Assembly: GCA_022509185.1 (NCBI GenBank)
Contig: JAFLTS010000004.1
Location: forward strand, 1 to 64,000
DNA length: 64,000 bases
Source of the DNA: Muribaculaceae bacterium
Lineage (GTDB): Bacteria; Bacteroidota; Bacteroidia; Bacteroidales; Muribaculaceae
Direction: 5' to 3'
The notes below the pieces were generated by a model, which was not told the DNA's origin, did not search any database, and was given only the letters and a program-made list of their open reading frames with translations. The position numbers and the translations under genes were made by a program. Positions 1-7,657 of this stretch are shown one piece after another (within the stretch, counting starts at the first letter, position 1; each line of letters opens with the position of its first letter).

Positions 1-357
1 TATATAAAAATTCCCCAAAAGATATTATTTACAGTTTTAGAAGAAAATGGTTAAAGTGTTTTCGAGAATCTGAGGACAATTTATTATTTCGGACAAAGGG
101 TGGAATGTCACTTATAGGTTGCTTATGGGTTTATGGATGCGCACGAAGAAAAACCTTGAGATAGGGATTAAATCTGGAGAAACAGCTGTGGGTTTGGGAT
201 GCATGATCTACCTGAATGACAAGATCGAAGCCTAGAACTGGAATTATATTACAACCAAAAGTAAAGAAGGATTTATATTGGCCACTATCTTTGCTATCAT
301 TTGGCTACCCTGGAAATTGTAAATGGCTGATAACAACATTGTTATCAACCATTCTTG
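1..357. other. Upstream region with no confident gene
   Basis: I see no confident gene here. The first 54 bases are open on the plus strand and end in TAA, so they could be the last 17 codons of a gene that starts before the window; the family cannot be told. A second short open frame runs from ATG 125 to TAG 235 (36 residues, no recognisable motif). Neither has other support. Confidence 0.4.
325..350 (-). terminator. Hairpin downstream of tRNA-Leu
   Basis: A 9-bp perfect inverted repeat (TGATAACAA at 328-336 and TTGTTATCA at 339-347) lies just past the 3' end of the tRNA-Leu gene on its strand. There is no clear T run, so it may be a processing or weak termination structure. Confidence 0.4.
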
Positions 358-442
358 TACAGGAAGTGGGACTCGAACCCACACAGCCGGTAAAGGCCAA
401 AGGATTTTAAGTCCTTCGTGTCTACCATTCCACCATTCCTGC
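358..442 (-). tRNA. tRNA-Leu (UAA)
   Basis: The minus strand folds as a class II tRNA of 85 nt. The 7-bp acceptor stem pairs GCAGGAA with TTCCTGT, with a G-U at the first pair and discriminator A. The anticodon stem AAGGA/TCCTT closes the loop CTTAAAA, giving anticodon TAA. There is a long variable arm, and a T arm GTGGG-TTCGAGT-CCCAC. The 3' CCA is not encoded. Confidence 0.95.
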
Positions 443-530
443 ATCCTAATCTTAGTTAAATCAGATCGGGAAAAGAATTTCTTATTCTGTATCTTTTGCA
501 AGAAAAGAGGTCGTGCAGAATTTTCTGTTG

Positions 531-538
531 CAAATTTA
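531..538 (-). promoter_or_regulatory. Possible -7 box for tRNA-Leu
   Basis: On the minus strand this reads TAAATTTG, a match to the Bacteroidetes TAnnTTTG element, about 90 bases before the tRNA-Leu 5' end. No TTTG at -33 was found, so support is moderate. Confidence 0.35.
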
Positions 539-613
539 CTCGTTTTTACTCTTTATCTGTTCTCTTTATCTTTATTTAACATATCACTGCAAGATGTTGG
601 CAGTAGGAGGCCA

Positions 614-621
614 TAAATTTG
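614..621 (+). promoter_or_regulatory. -7 box upstream of the gene at 669
   Basis: TAAATTTG matches TAnnTTTG and lies 47 bases before the ATG at 669. A well placed -33 element is not evident. Confidence 0.45.
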
Positions 622-668
622 CAGTGTATTTAAGATTTTAATGTTATCCATCTTTAAACAATAAGATT

Positions 669-992
669 ATGAACAGAAGAAAAACAATAAATTTTGGTGA
701 TAAGATTTTTGCACGGGTTTCACAAAACGGGAAAACAGTTTTCAATTATGTAACGGAAAAAGTGGCAAATATGGCTCAGTTACTTTCTGAATTACGTTTT
801 GCGATGAAAGATTTAAGAGGATTGGTAATGATACATATCAGGAATTATCACCAGGGATGGGGTGAAGAGAGGCCTCTGATGCTCTATGCTCCCAAACGTT
901 CCCTCCTTCAATATGCAGGGTCCTCACAAACCATAACAGAACAACCTTTAAACAACGAAAGAAAGATGATGTTTCCTTGGGAGACTCATTAA
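669..992 (+). CDS. Hypothetical protein, 107 aa
   Basis: I do not recognise the family. The product is basic at its N-terminus (starts MNRRKTINFGDKIF) and has no signal peptide or membrane segment. A central part, around residues 45-75, contains the string RNYHQGWGEERPLMLY. The reading frame is bracketed by a TAAATTTG promoter element (614-621) and a strong hairpin terminator (1047-1101), which argues for a real monocistronic gene. The ATG at 669 is the first start after the promoter. Function is unknown; a small cytosolic or nucleic-acid-associated protein is only a guess from its charge. Confidence 0.6.
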   Translation: MNRRKTINFGDKIFARVSQNGKTVFNYVTEKVANMAQLLSELRFAMKDLRGLVMIHIRNYHQGWGEERPLMLYAPKRSLLQYAGSSQTITEQPLNNERKMMFPWETH

Positions 993-1046
993 ATATCAAA
1001 GAAGTAAACTGAAAATGATTTATCCGTAAAAATACCCAAAGTTTTG

Positions 1047-1101
1047 AAAGGGTGGATATACGGTTCGTATGCTCAGTTGAATGAACCGTATTTCCCTTTT
1101 T
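1047..1101 (+). terminator. Terminator after the gene at 669-992
   Basis: Two nested inverted repeats form one long hairpin: outer AAAGGG (1047-1052) with CCCTTT (1094-1099), inner TACGGTTC (1059-1066) with GAACCGTA (1083-1090). A T run follows at 1097-1101. Confidence 0.75.
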
Positions 1102-1173
1102 CGGAGATACGAGCAGTGTGTCCCTACTTTTTAAAGGAATAATTAAAATAAAAACATGTAGGGTATTATTGAA
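1101..1173. repeat. Dispersed intergenic repeat, copy A
   Basis: About 73 bases that align, at roughly 80 percent by eye and with few gaps, with 25488-25563. Shared blocks include ATACGA, GTGTGT, AAAACATGT and GGGTATTATTG. The start overlaps the tail of the terminator at 1047-1101. Confidence 0.6.
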
Positions 1174-1209
1174 TATAATTGTTAAACAGGATCTCCTTTA
1201 TAAAAGCTA

Positions 1210-1485
1210 TCAGGGATTGAGCAAGTCTTTATTATAATAATCCAAAATAGAATAAGCATACTGCAATGCCATTTTAGCTTTACTATCAGGGTTTATATTG
1301 ATCGCTGAAATATAGTCCATGATAGCTTCCTTCCGTTTGTTACAACTCCAGTATTTCATTCCTCTTAGTATATATGCTTCTTCATCCTTTGGATGTAAAA
1401 GAAGGTACCGATTTAAGAGAGGAATGGCATCCTGGGCCGGAATGGTCTTTATTTGAGCTAATGAAGGGAAATCCTGATTTTCCAT
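1210..1485 (-). CDS. Small TPR-like protein
   Basis: A 91-residue protein with two helix-turn-helix units resembling tetratricopeptide repeats, at about residues 18-45 and 48-78. Typical positions are visible, such as LHPKDEEAYILRGMKYW and a following INPDSKAKMALQYAY. TPR units bind partner proteins; the partner here is unknown. It has no signal peptide. The ATG lies 3 bases after the murI stop, so it is the last gene of the envelope operon and is probably translated by reinitiation. The size allows only about two repeats, so it may act as an adaptor or be a remnant of a larger TPR protein. Confidence 0.7.
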   Translation of the reverse strand: MENQDFPSLAQIKTIPAQDAIPLLNRYLLLHPKDEEAYILRGMKYWSCNKRKEAIMDYISAININPDSKAKMALQYAYSILDYYNKDLLNP

Positions 1486-1488
1486 AAA

Positions 1489-2304
1489 TTAAGGAATGGC
1501 AACTGTATGAGATTCTATCTGTTTGTCTAAAAATAATGAGGCCAGAGAATCGAATTTTTCGGTATGTTCTGTAGTAAGATATTTTATTGAACCATTTTTG
1601 GAAAGCCGCTCTTCAATTTCCGGGTGACGAATAAGATATTGAGAAAGGCTCTCCGCTACCAAAGGACCTTGACAAAGAACATTGACATTTTCCGGCAGGA
1701 ATTTCCTTATATTATCTAAAAGAAGAGGGTAGTGTGTGCAACCCAGCACCAGGGTATCGATGAAGGGATCCTTTTGCATAATTACATCTATTTCCTTTTT
1801 GATAAAATAGTCTGCTCCCGGGGTATTTATTTCATTATTTTCTACAATAGGCACCCACATGGGGCACGCATGTTCAACTACTGATATCTCGGGTGCAATT
1901 TTAGCTATTTCGAGGGAATAAGATCTACTCTTTACGGTGCCGGGAGTAGCCAAGACACCTACATGTCCGGATTTTGATATATCAGGGAGAATTTCCACTG
2001 TGGGCCGTATCACTCCTAAAACTCTTTTGGCAGGGTCTATTAAGGGCAAATCCTGCTGTTGGATACTCCGTAAGGCCTTTGCTGAAGCAGTATTACAGGC
2101 TAATACAACAAGATGGCACCCTCTTTCGAAGAGTGCCTTCACTGCCTGTAAAGTAAATTCGTAGACTATTTCGAAGGATCTGGATCCGTAAGGATTTCTG
2201 GCATTGTCACCCAGATATAGATAATCGTAATGGGGTAGACGTTGTCTGATCTCCTTGAGGATTGTCAGACCACCATAGCCGGAATCAAAAACTCCTATTT
2301 TCAA
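1489..2304 (-). CDS. murI: Glutamate racemase
   Basis: Converts L-glutamate to D-glutamate for peptidoglycan in the cytosol. At 271 residues it has normal length. The start MKIGVFDSGYGGLTIL is the conserved N-terminus. The two catalytic cysteines are present in LACNTASA (Cys70) and LGCTHYPLL (near residue 189). It follows the second skp gene by 2 bases and precedes the TPR gene by 3, so these genes are one transcript. The linkage bamA-skp-skp-murI is usual in Bacteroidales and ties wall precursor supply to outer-membrane assembly. Confidence 0.95.
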   Translation of the reverse strand: MKIGVFDSGYGGLTILKEIRQRLPHYDYLYLGDNARNPYGSRSFEIVYEFTLQAVKALFERGCHLVVLACNTASAKALRSIQQQDLPLIDPAKRVLGVIRPTVEILPDISKSGHVGVLATPGTVKSRSYSLEIAKIAPEISVVEHACPMWVPIVENNEINTPGADYFIKKEIDVIMQKDPFIDTLVLGCTHYPLLLDNIRKFLPENVNVLCQGPLVAESLSQYLIRHPEIEERLSKNGSIKYLTTEHTEKFDSLASLFLDKQIESHTVAIP

Positions 2305-2306
2305 TT

Positions 2307-2813
2307 TCAGTTGATACCGAGTTTTGCTTTCACCTGATTAGTGATATCCTCCACGGGAGATGAATAATAGAGGATGATAGAGCTTACATTCGGCTGAATC
2401 AAGGAATAATTTCCTTCCTGTCCCACAGAATTTATAGCATCATTTACTTTCTTTTCTATGGGAGCCATAAGTTCCTGTTGCACTTTAGCCATTTCTTGCT
2501 CTGCTGTCTGAGTGAACTGTTGGATTTTCACCTGGTATTCCTGGAATTCCTTTACTTTGCGTTCCTTAATAGCCTCCAGTTCATTGTCAGGCATACTCTG
2601 GATATCATCATAACGACGTTTCAGCTCTTCATTAAGTTTGGCAAGCTCATCTTCATATCTTTTTGAAGTTTCCACGAATTTTGTCTGAGCGTCGGTGTAT
2701 TCAGGCATTTTTTGCACTACTTCGTCAACATTTACAAGACCGATTTTCAGACTTTGGGCTGCTGCACACATCGGAAGAATCAAAGCTGCGAGCAATAAGA
2801 TTTTCTTAATCAT
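2307..2813 (-). CDS. OmpH/Skp family periplasmic chaperone (second copy)
   Basis: A 168-residue secreted protein with a clear signal peptide (MIKKILLLAALILPMCAAAQ), then a short beta strand region (KIGLVNVDEVV) and a long charged alpha-helical arm at about residues 35-125. This is the Skp layout: a trimeric holdase for unfolded outer-membrane proteins in the periplasm. It lies downstream of bamA and of a paralogous skp gene, and may also be read from a local promoter at 2922-2952. The two copies are clearly different in sequence, so they may have different clients. Confidence 0.9.
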   Translation of the reverse strand: MIKKILLLAALILPMCAAAQSLKIGLVNVDEVVQKMPEYTDAQTKFVETSKRYEDELAKLNEELKRRYDDIQSMPDNELEAIKERKVKEFQEYQVKIQQFTQTAEQEMAKVQQELMAPIEKKVNDAINSVGQEGNYSLIQPNVSSIILYYSSPVEDITNQVKAKLGIN

Positions 2814-2921
2814 TTTTTATGTTGGTTTTATTTGTTTCCTCTATTGACTTCAGTTATTATCAATTAAATATTTCCCTGACGACAATAAAAATTAAAAAAT
2901 CAAGAATTTGAATAGCAAGTG

Positions 2922-2952
2922 CAAAATTACTTAATTATTTGGAATAGCCCAA
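2922..2952 (-). promoter_or_regulatory. Internal promoter for the second skp gene and murI
   Basis: Minus strand TAATTTTG (2922-2929) as -7 box and TTG (2950-2952) 20 bases upstream as -33 box, matching Bacteroidetes spacing. It sits at the end of the first skp gene, giving a 5' leader of about 100 bases for the second. Confidence 0.5.
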
Positions 2953-3450
2953 TTTTGCAAGCACTTCATTGCTTACATCTATCTTTGGAGAAGCAAAAAC
3001 AATGCTTTGAGAGGAAGCTCGGTCAAAAATTGTCTGATATCCTCTTTCTTCAGCCACGGCTTTTACAGCATTGTAAACATCTTCCTGAATAGGTTTCATC
3101 AACGACTGACGCTTTTTGTAAAGTTCACCCTCTGGACCGAAATATTTATAACGGGTTTCCGTAACTTCTTTTTCTTTAAGAACAATCTCTTCTTCACGTT
3201 TTTTCTTTTGCTCATCAGTGAGAAATACCATTTCTCCCTGATAATTTTTATACATCGCTTCAGCTTCTTTGGATAGTTCGTTTACTTCTTTTTCCCATCT
3301 CTGAGAAACCTGGCTCAATTGTTCGTTTGCCATTTCATAGCTGGGAATATTTTTCAAAATATATTCCATATCTATTAAAGCAAACTTTTGGGCGGAAGAT
3401 GCCAGACAGGCACCCATGACCAATGTGATTATAAAAATTATCTTTTTCAT
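2935..3450 (-). CDS. OmpH/Skp family periplasmic chaperone (first copy)
   Basis: A 171-residue protein with signal peptide MKKIIFIITLVMGACLASSA, a short N-terminal strand (KFALIDMEYILKNIP) and a strongly charged helical hairpin at about residues 40-130, followed by a strand-forming C-terminus. This is the Skp fold, a chaperone that delivers unfolded beta-barrel proteins to BamA. It is the first gene after bamA, with a 77-base gap that may hold a processing site. A cysteine at residue 15 is in the hydrophobic core of the signal, not in a lipobox, so I read it as soluble and periplasmic. Confidence 0.9.
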   Translation of the reverse strand: MKKIIFIITLVMGACLASSAQKFALIDMEYILKNIPSYEMANEQLSQVSQRWEKEVNELSKEAEAMYKNYQGEMVFLTDEQKKKREEEIVLKEKEVTETRYKYFGPEGELYKKRQSLMKPIQEDVYNAVKAVAEERGYQTIFDRASSQSIVFASPKIDVSNEVLAKLGYSK

Positions 3451-3527
3451 GCTATTTATTTTTTATTCTTAGACCTTCTGGCTTTATGAAGGTTTAACAT
3501 TATTAAGAGTGAGGATAGGAATAGTAT

Positions 3528-6185
3528 TTAGAATTCTTGTCCTAACACAAAGTGAATCTGGCTTCCACCTCGTGTTCCCCAAACTTTATCAAATCCGTAT
3601 CCCCAGTCTATACCTAACATACCTAACATAGAGAGATATAACCTGACACCTACACCGGCACTTCTCTTAAGATTAAATGGTGAGAAATCTTTAACAGATG
3701 TCCAACAGTTACCGGCTTCAGCAAAAGCTATTGCATATATGGTGGTACTCGGTTGCAGCATAAACGGGAAATGCAACTCCATACCGAATCTGCCATAAGC
3801 ATATCCTTCATATCCCCATGGAGTGAACTGTCCGTTTTCATAACCACGCATTGCAATGGTTTCGGTGGCATAAGTATAACTTCCCGACATACCGTCACCA
3901 CCAAAATAGAATGTCTCAAACGGAGTCTTGAAATATTTGTTCCAGGATCCTAACAGACCAAAATCTGCACGAGTCATAAGCACGAGAGTCCATGATCCCT
4001 CAGGATCTGTGAGAGGAGTATAAGTACGGCTTCTGAATTTCACCTTCCAATATTCGATCCATTTATACATTTCCTTAGCCGCCGCTTCACGTTGCTCGGA
4101 ATTGGTGTTTGTTCTTGCTGAAAGTTCAGCCAAAGTCTTCCAGTCTTTTTTGCCGCTAAATAATGATGCCGGAGGAGTGAGTGTCACATCAATGCTGAAA
4201 GAGGAGCCACGACGAGGATATATGGGCTGGTCTATACTTGTACGAGAAAGAGTCAATCCCAACATTATTGAATTAGACACTCCGTTGTTCATATAATAGA
4301 GATACTCCCAGTTTTTTAGATAATACCACCGATATGATATCGAAGCCTGAAACTGGAAATAATCATCCGGCCATGAAAGGCGGGTTCCGAATCCGAGCAT
4401 TACACCTGCCATCTGCAACACCTTATTGGGGTCGTATGCATTCTGGTAATAATAACCGGTATTGTTATAATTGTAAGATCCTCCATAGTAGAGGGAATTA
4501 TAATACCCTGAATTATACCACGTGTTGTTGTAATAGCTTGAGTTTATACCTGTGGAGCGGCTATAATCAACACTGAAGGAGAGTGCGTTAGGCCGTTTGC
4601 CACCGAACCATGGATCAAAGAATGAGATAGAATAACTTTGATAATATTTTGCATTAGTTTGGGCGGAAATGGAGAAGGTCTGGCCATCTCCTCGTGGTAT
4701 TATACCTCTATAGGAGCCCGGATTGAAAAGGTTCTTAATGGAAAAGTTGGAGAATGATAAAGCTACCTGACCGGTAACACCCGTCTGTCCCCAACCAAAG
4801 GATAGCTGCACCTTATCATTAGCCTTGGATTCCAAATTGAAAACTATATCCACAGTACCATCATTCTCATTGGGTTCAGGCCTTATATCCATATTTTCAG
4901 GATTGAAATGTCCGGTGGTTGCAATTTCACGTGCCGAGCGCATCAGGTCGCTTTTGGAGAAGAGGTCTCCGGGACGAACCCTTAGCTCTCTTCTGACTAC
5001 TTTTTCAAATAGCTGGTCGTTACCATTTATCACCACTTTATTGATTGTGGCCTGAGGGCCTTCCATCACCCTTAGCTGAAGGGCAATACTGTCTCCTTTG
5101 ATATTTTCTTCAATCGGTACCAATTCAAAGAAGAGATACCCATTGTCAAGGTAGTAGTTTGCCACCGCATCATCATCAGTCCGTAACCGTTTTTCCAGAA
5201 GAGGCTGATTATATACATCGCCCGGGTAAATCCCTAAAATATTATTAAGCATATCGGTTGAATAGATAGTATTACCTACCCAGTTGATGTCGCTGATATA
5301 ATATTTATTTCCTTCTTCAACTTCTATGAAGACATCGATATTATTGTCATCATATTTCGCGATGCTGTCGCTTACAATTCTTGCATCGCGATAGCCTAAC
5401 GAATTATATTTTTCAATAATGCGATTCTTATCATCCTTATAATCTGAATCCACAAATTTTTTCTGACTGAAAATCTTCAGAATATCTTTTTTCTCATTGG
5501 TTTTTTTCATTGCATTCTTCACTTTACGGTCAGAAAGCACTTCATTCCCAGTGATATAGATTTTGTGGACCTTTACCTTGCCATTTTTGTTAACGTTTAC
5601 ATCAAGGAATACTTGATTTTCTTTAGAAACATCGTTTACCTGATATATATTGACGTCAGCATTCTTAAATCCCTTAGATGCATAATAATCCTTTATAATC
5701 TGAGTAGCCCGGGCCACAATATTGGGAGTGATCTGTTGGCCTGAAATCATACCAAGCCGTTCCAACAAGTCTTTTTTCTCTCCACCTTTTACACCCTGAA
5801 AGCGCAATTCAGTGAGACGAGGTTGTTGCTTGAGACTGATGAGGAGCCAAATCTTATCGCCTGCAATTTTTTCCGCTGTGATTTTCACGCTCGAGTAAAG
5901 GCCCTGTCTCCATAATCTTTTTGTGGCAGCTGTAAGGATGGCTCCCGGCACCTCAACTCTCTCGCCAATAGAAAGTCCGGAATTTGCAATAATTATATAA
6001 TCATCCGTATGGTTTATTCCCTCTACTCTTATACCTGCTATTTCATATACTTTGGGAATAGGAGAATATATGATATCGGGATTATAAATAGTATCCACCG
6101 GTGCTGATTCCGACTGTGAGAAGGCAGGGAATGAGAAAAGCAACAGAGAAAAAATAACCGATATCTTATATAATAAATGCTTCAT
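3528..6185 (-). CDS. bamA: Outer membrane assembly factor BamA
   Basis: The central protein of the BAM complex, which folds beta-barrel proteins into the outer membrane. Length is 885 residues. After a signal peptide (first 23 residues) come five POTRA domains, to about residue 470, then a barrel ending in aromatic phenylalanine (VLGQEF). The barrel holds an unusual loop at about residues 542-585, very rich in Tyr, Asn, Ser and Gly. The gene follows uppS by 11 bases and precedes two skp chaperone genes. The total length is a little above the roughly 800 residues of proteobacterial BamA, mostly because of loops. Confidence 0.95.
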   Translation of the reverse strand: MKHLLYKISVIFSLLLFSFPAFSQSESAPVDTIYNPDIIYSPIPKVYEIAGIRVEGINHTDDYIIIANSGLSIGERVEVPGAILTAATKRLWRQGLYSSVKITAEKIAGDKIWLLISLKQQPRLTELRFQGVKGGEKKDLLERLGMISGQQITPNIVARATQIIKDYYASKGFKNADVNIYQVNDVSKENQVFLDVNVNKNGKVKVHKIYITGNEVLSDRKVKNAMKKTNEKKDILKIFSQKKFVDSDYKDDKNRIIEKYNSLGYRDARIVSDSIAKYDDNNIDVFIEVEEGNKYYISDINWVGNTIYSTDMLNNILGIYPGDVYNQPLLEKRLRTDDDAVANYYLDNGYLFFELVPIEENIKGDSIALQLRVMEGPQATINKVVINGNDQLFEKVVRRELRVRPGDLFSKSDLMRSAREIATTGHFNPENMDIRPEPNENDGTVDIVFNLESKANDKVQLSFGWGQTGVTGQVALSFSNFSIKNLFNPGSYRGIIPRGDGQTFSISAQTNAKYYQSYSISFFDPWFGGKRPNALSFSVDYSRSTGINSSYYNNTWYNSGYYNSLYYGGSYNYNNTGYYYQNAYDPNKVLQMAGVMLGFGTRLSWPDDYFQFQASISYRWYYLKNWEYLYYMNNGVSNSIMLGLTLSRTSIDQPIYPRRGSSFSIDVTLTPPASLFSGKKDWKTLAELSARTNTNSEQREAAAKEMYKWIEYWKVKFRSRTYTPLTDPEGSWTLVLMTRADFGLLGSWNKYFKTPFETFYFGGDGMSGSYTYATETIAMRGYENGQFTPWGYEGYAYGRFGMELHFPFMLQPSTTIYAIAFAEAGNCWTSVKDFSPFNLKRSAGVGVRLYLSMLGMLGIDWGYGFDKVWGTRGGSQIHFVLGQEF

Positions 6186-6196
6186 TCAGAAATAGG

Positions 6197-6958
6197 TTAG
6201 TTGTTATGTTTCACTTGGTCGCTTGTCATTCCGAATCTTCTTTCTCTACTTTGGAAATCGAGCAAGGCGTCTACATAATCTTCATCAGTGAAATCAGGCC
6301 AAAGAGCCGGTGTGAAATAAAGCTCACTGTATGCAATCTGCCAAAGGAGATAGTTTGAAATACGGTATTCTCCACCGGTTCTAATCAGCAGATCGGGATC
6401 AGGAATCCCTGCGGTGGTAAGATTCTGCGAAATTGAATCTTCCGTTATATCTTCAGGATTTAGTTTACCTTGTGCAGCCTGATAAGCAAGTATTCTTGCA
6501 GCTTCAGTTATCTCCCACCGTGACGAATAGCTCAGGCACATATTAAGCTGGAGCCCGGTGCAATGAGCAGTGGCATTCCGTGCATAGAAAAGCCTTTGTC
6601 TGGCGTCTTCAGGTATTCTTTCAATATCTCCGAGGAGGTTTATCTTCACATTGTTTTCGAGGAGTTCCGGAAGCTCTCTTTCAATAGCCCAGCCTATCAG
6701 ATACATAAGAGTATCCACTTCATCTTTAGGGCGATTCCAGTTTTCAGTAGAAAAGGCATAAAGAGTGAGAAATTTAATGCCAAGGTCGGAAGAAAGTTTA
6801 GTGACCCTGTGGACAGTAGAAACTCCTTCCGCATGTCCGTCGCTTCTTCCGAAGCCACGATTTTTTGCCCATCTTCCGTTGCCATCCATAATCATAGCAA
6901 CATGCACAGGAATACGGGTCTTATCAAGCTGTGATATTTTTTCTTCGAGTTGGGTCAT
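6197..6958 (-). CDS. uppS: Isoprenyl transferase (undecaprenyl diphosphate synthase)
   Basis: Makes undecaprenyl diphosphate from farnesyl and isopentenyl diphosphates; this is the lipid carrier for peptidoglycan and surface glycans. The motif MIMDGNGRWAKNRG with catalytic Asp25, the TLYAFSTENWNRP motif and the C-terminal LLIRTGGEYRISNYLLWQ are all present. I chose ATG 6958 (253 aa). A TTG three codons upstream would overlap the stop of the previous gene. The gene is packed between a PorG-like gene and bamA. Confidence 0.95.
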   Translation of the reverse strand: MTQLEEKISQLDKTRIPVHVAMIMDGNGRWAKNRGFGRSDGHAEGVSTVHRVTKLSSDLGIKFLTLYAFSTENWNRPKDEVDTLMYLIGWAIERELPELLENNVKINLLGDIERIPEDARQRLFYARNATAHCTGLQLNMCLSYSSRWEITEAARILAYQAAQGKLNPEDITEDSISQNLTTAGIPDPDLLIRTGGEYRISNYLLWQIAYSELYFTPALWPDFTDEDYVDALLDFQSRERRFGMTSDQVKHNN

Positions 6959-6963
6959 TTTTC

Positions 6964-7653
6964 TCAATCTTTATAGTTACATGTAGCACACCTTTTACTG
7001 AATTCATAGCTCACGGTAAAGGTGAGGGTTGAATACCAGTCGGTGTTTTTCATGAAAGAACTTTTAATTCCTGTGGGATCCTGTAGATCAGGACCGTCAA
7101 GACGGTCGGTAAATGTTTTTTTCATGAGGAACTCCAATCCCAGATTAAGCCGTTTTGAGGGTTTATACCGGAATCCGATTCCAAATGGAAGAGTAAAGGC
7201 CACACCGGAATATCCGGAAACATTCCAGGCTGTAAGACCCAGACCACCGGCTAAATAAGGCGTGAATCTTTTCAGGTGAAGGTAAGTTTCTCCTATTCCA
7301 TAGCTGAAGAAATTAAATTCAGCCAATTCCGAGAGTTCGTAAAAAATAGTTGTGAATTTATAATCCTGACCTGTTGGAAAAACATTAAGCATATCGGCAG
7401 AATTGCCTGAAAGGCCACCTACAAAGAAATTAGTTTTGAAATTCCAGCGTGTGGTGGCGATATATCTGAACAGGAGTTCTATATCCCAGGAAGGTCTTTT
7501 AAATAGTGTTGATGTATTTGCATCTCCCAGATAACCGGTCATGCCCACACCGCCACCGATATCAAATCTATAGTCTTCCTGCGCCTGAATCTTTCCTGAT
7601 TCGACGAGAATACATATGACTGTTGTAGATATTATGGCAATGCGTTTCAGCAA
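6964..7653 (-). CDS. DUF6089 outer-membrane protein, PorG-like
   Basis: A 229-residue predicted small beta-barrel with an N-terminal signal peptide (cleavage likely after KIQA) and alternating strands such as LHLKRFTPYLAGGLGLTAW and TLTFTVSYEF near the end. DUF6089 includes PorG, the outer-membrane protein that holds the PorK-PorN ring of the type IX system; that link is family knowledge, and orthology here is inferred. It starts with TTG at 7653, 4 bases after the previous stop; no nearby ATG exists. The last ten residues hold two cysteines (RCATCNYKD). Confidence 0.75.
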   Translation of the reverse strand: MLKRIAIISTTVICILVESGKIQAQEDYRFDIGGGVGMTGYLGDANTSTLFKRPSWDIELLFRYIATTRWNFKTNFFVGGLSGNSADMLNVFPTGQDYKFTTIFYELSELAEFNFFSYGIGETYLHLKRFTPYLAGGLGLTAWNVSGYSGVAFTLPFGIGFRYKPSKRLNLGLEFLMKKTFTDRLDGPDLQDPTGIKSSFMKNTDWYSTLTFTVSYEFSKRCATCNYKD

Positions 7654-7657
7654 ATCT

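Noticed and set aside
125..235. 36-codon open frame on the plus strand near the window start
   Set aside because: No motif, no promoter and no family likeness; the length is within chance.
216..616. Overlapping open frames on both strands through 216-616
   Set aside because: They cross the tRNA-Leu gene and have no family likeness; they are chance frames.
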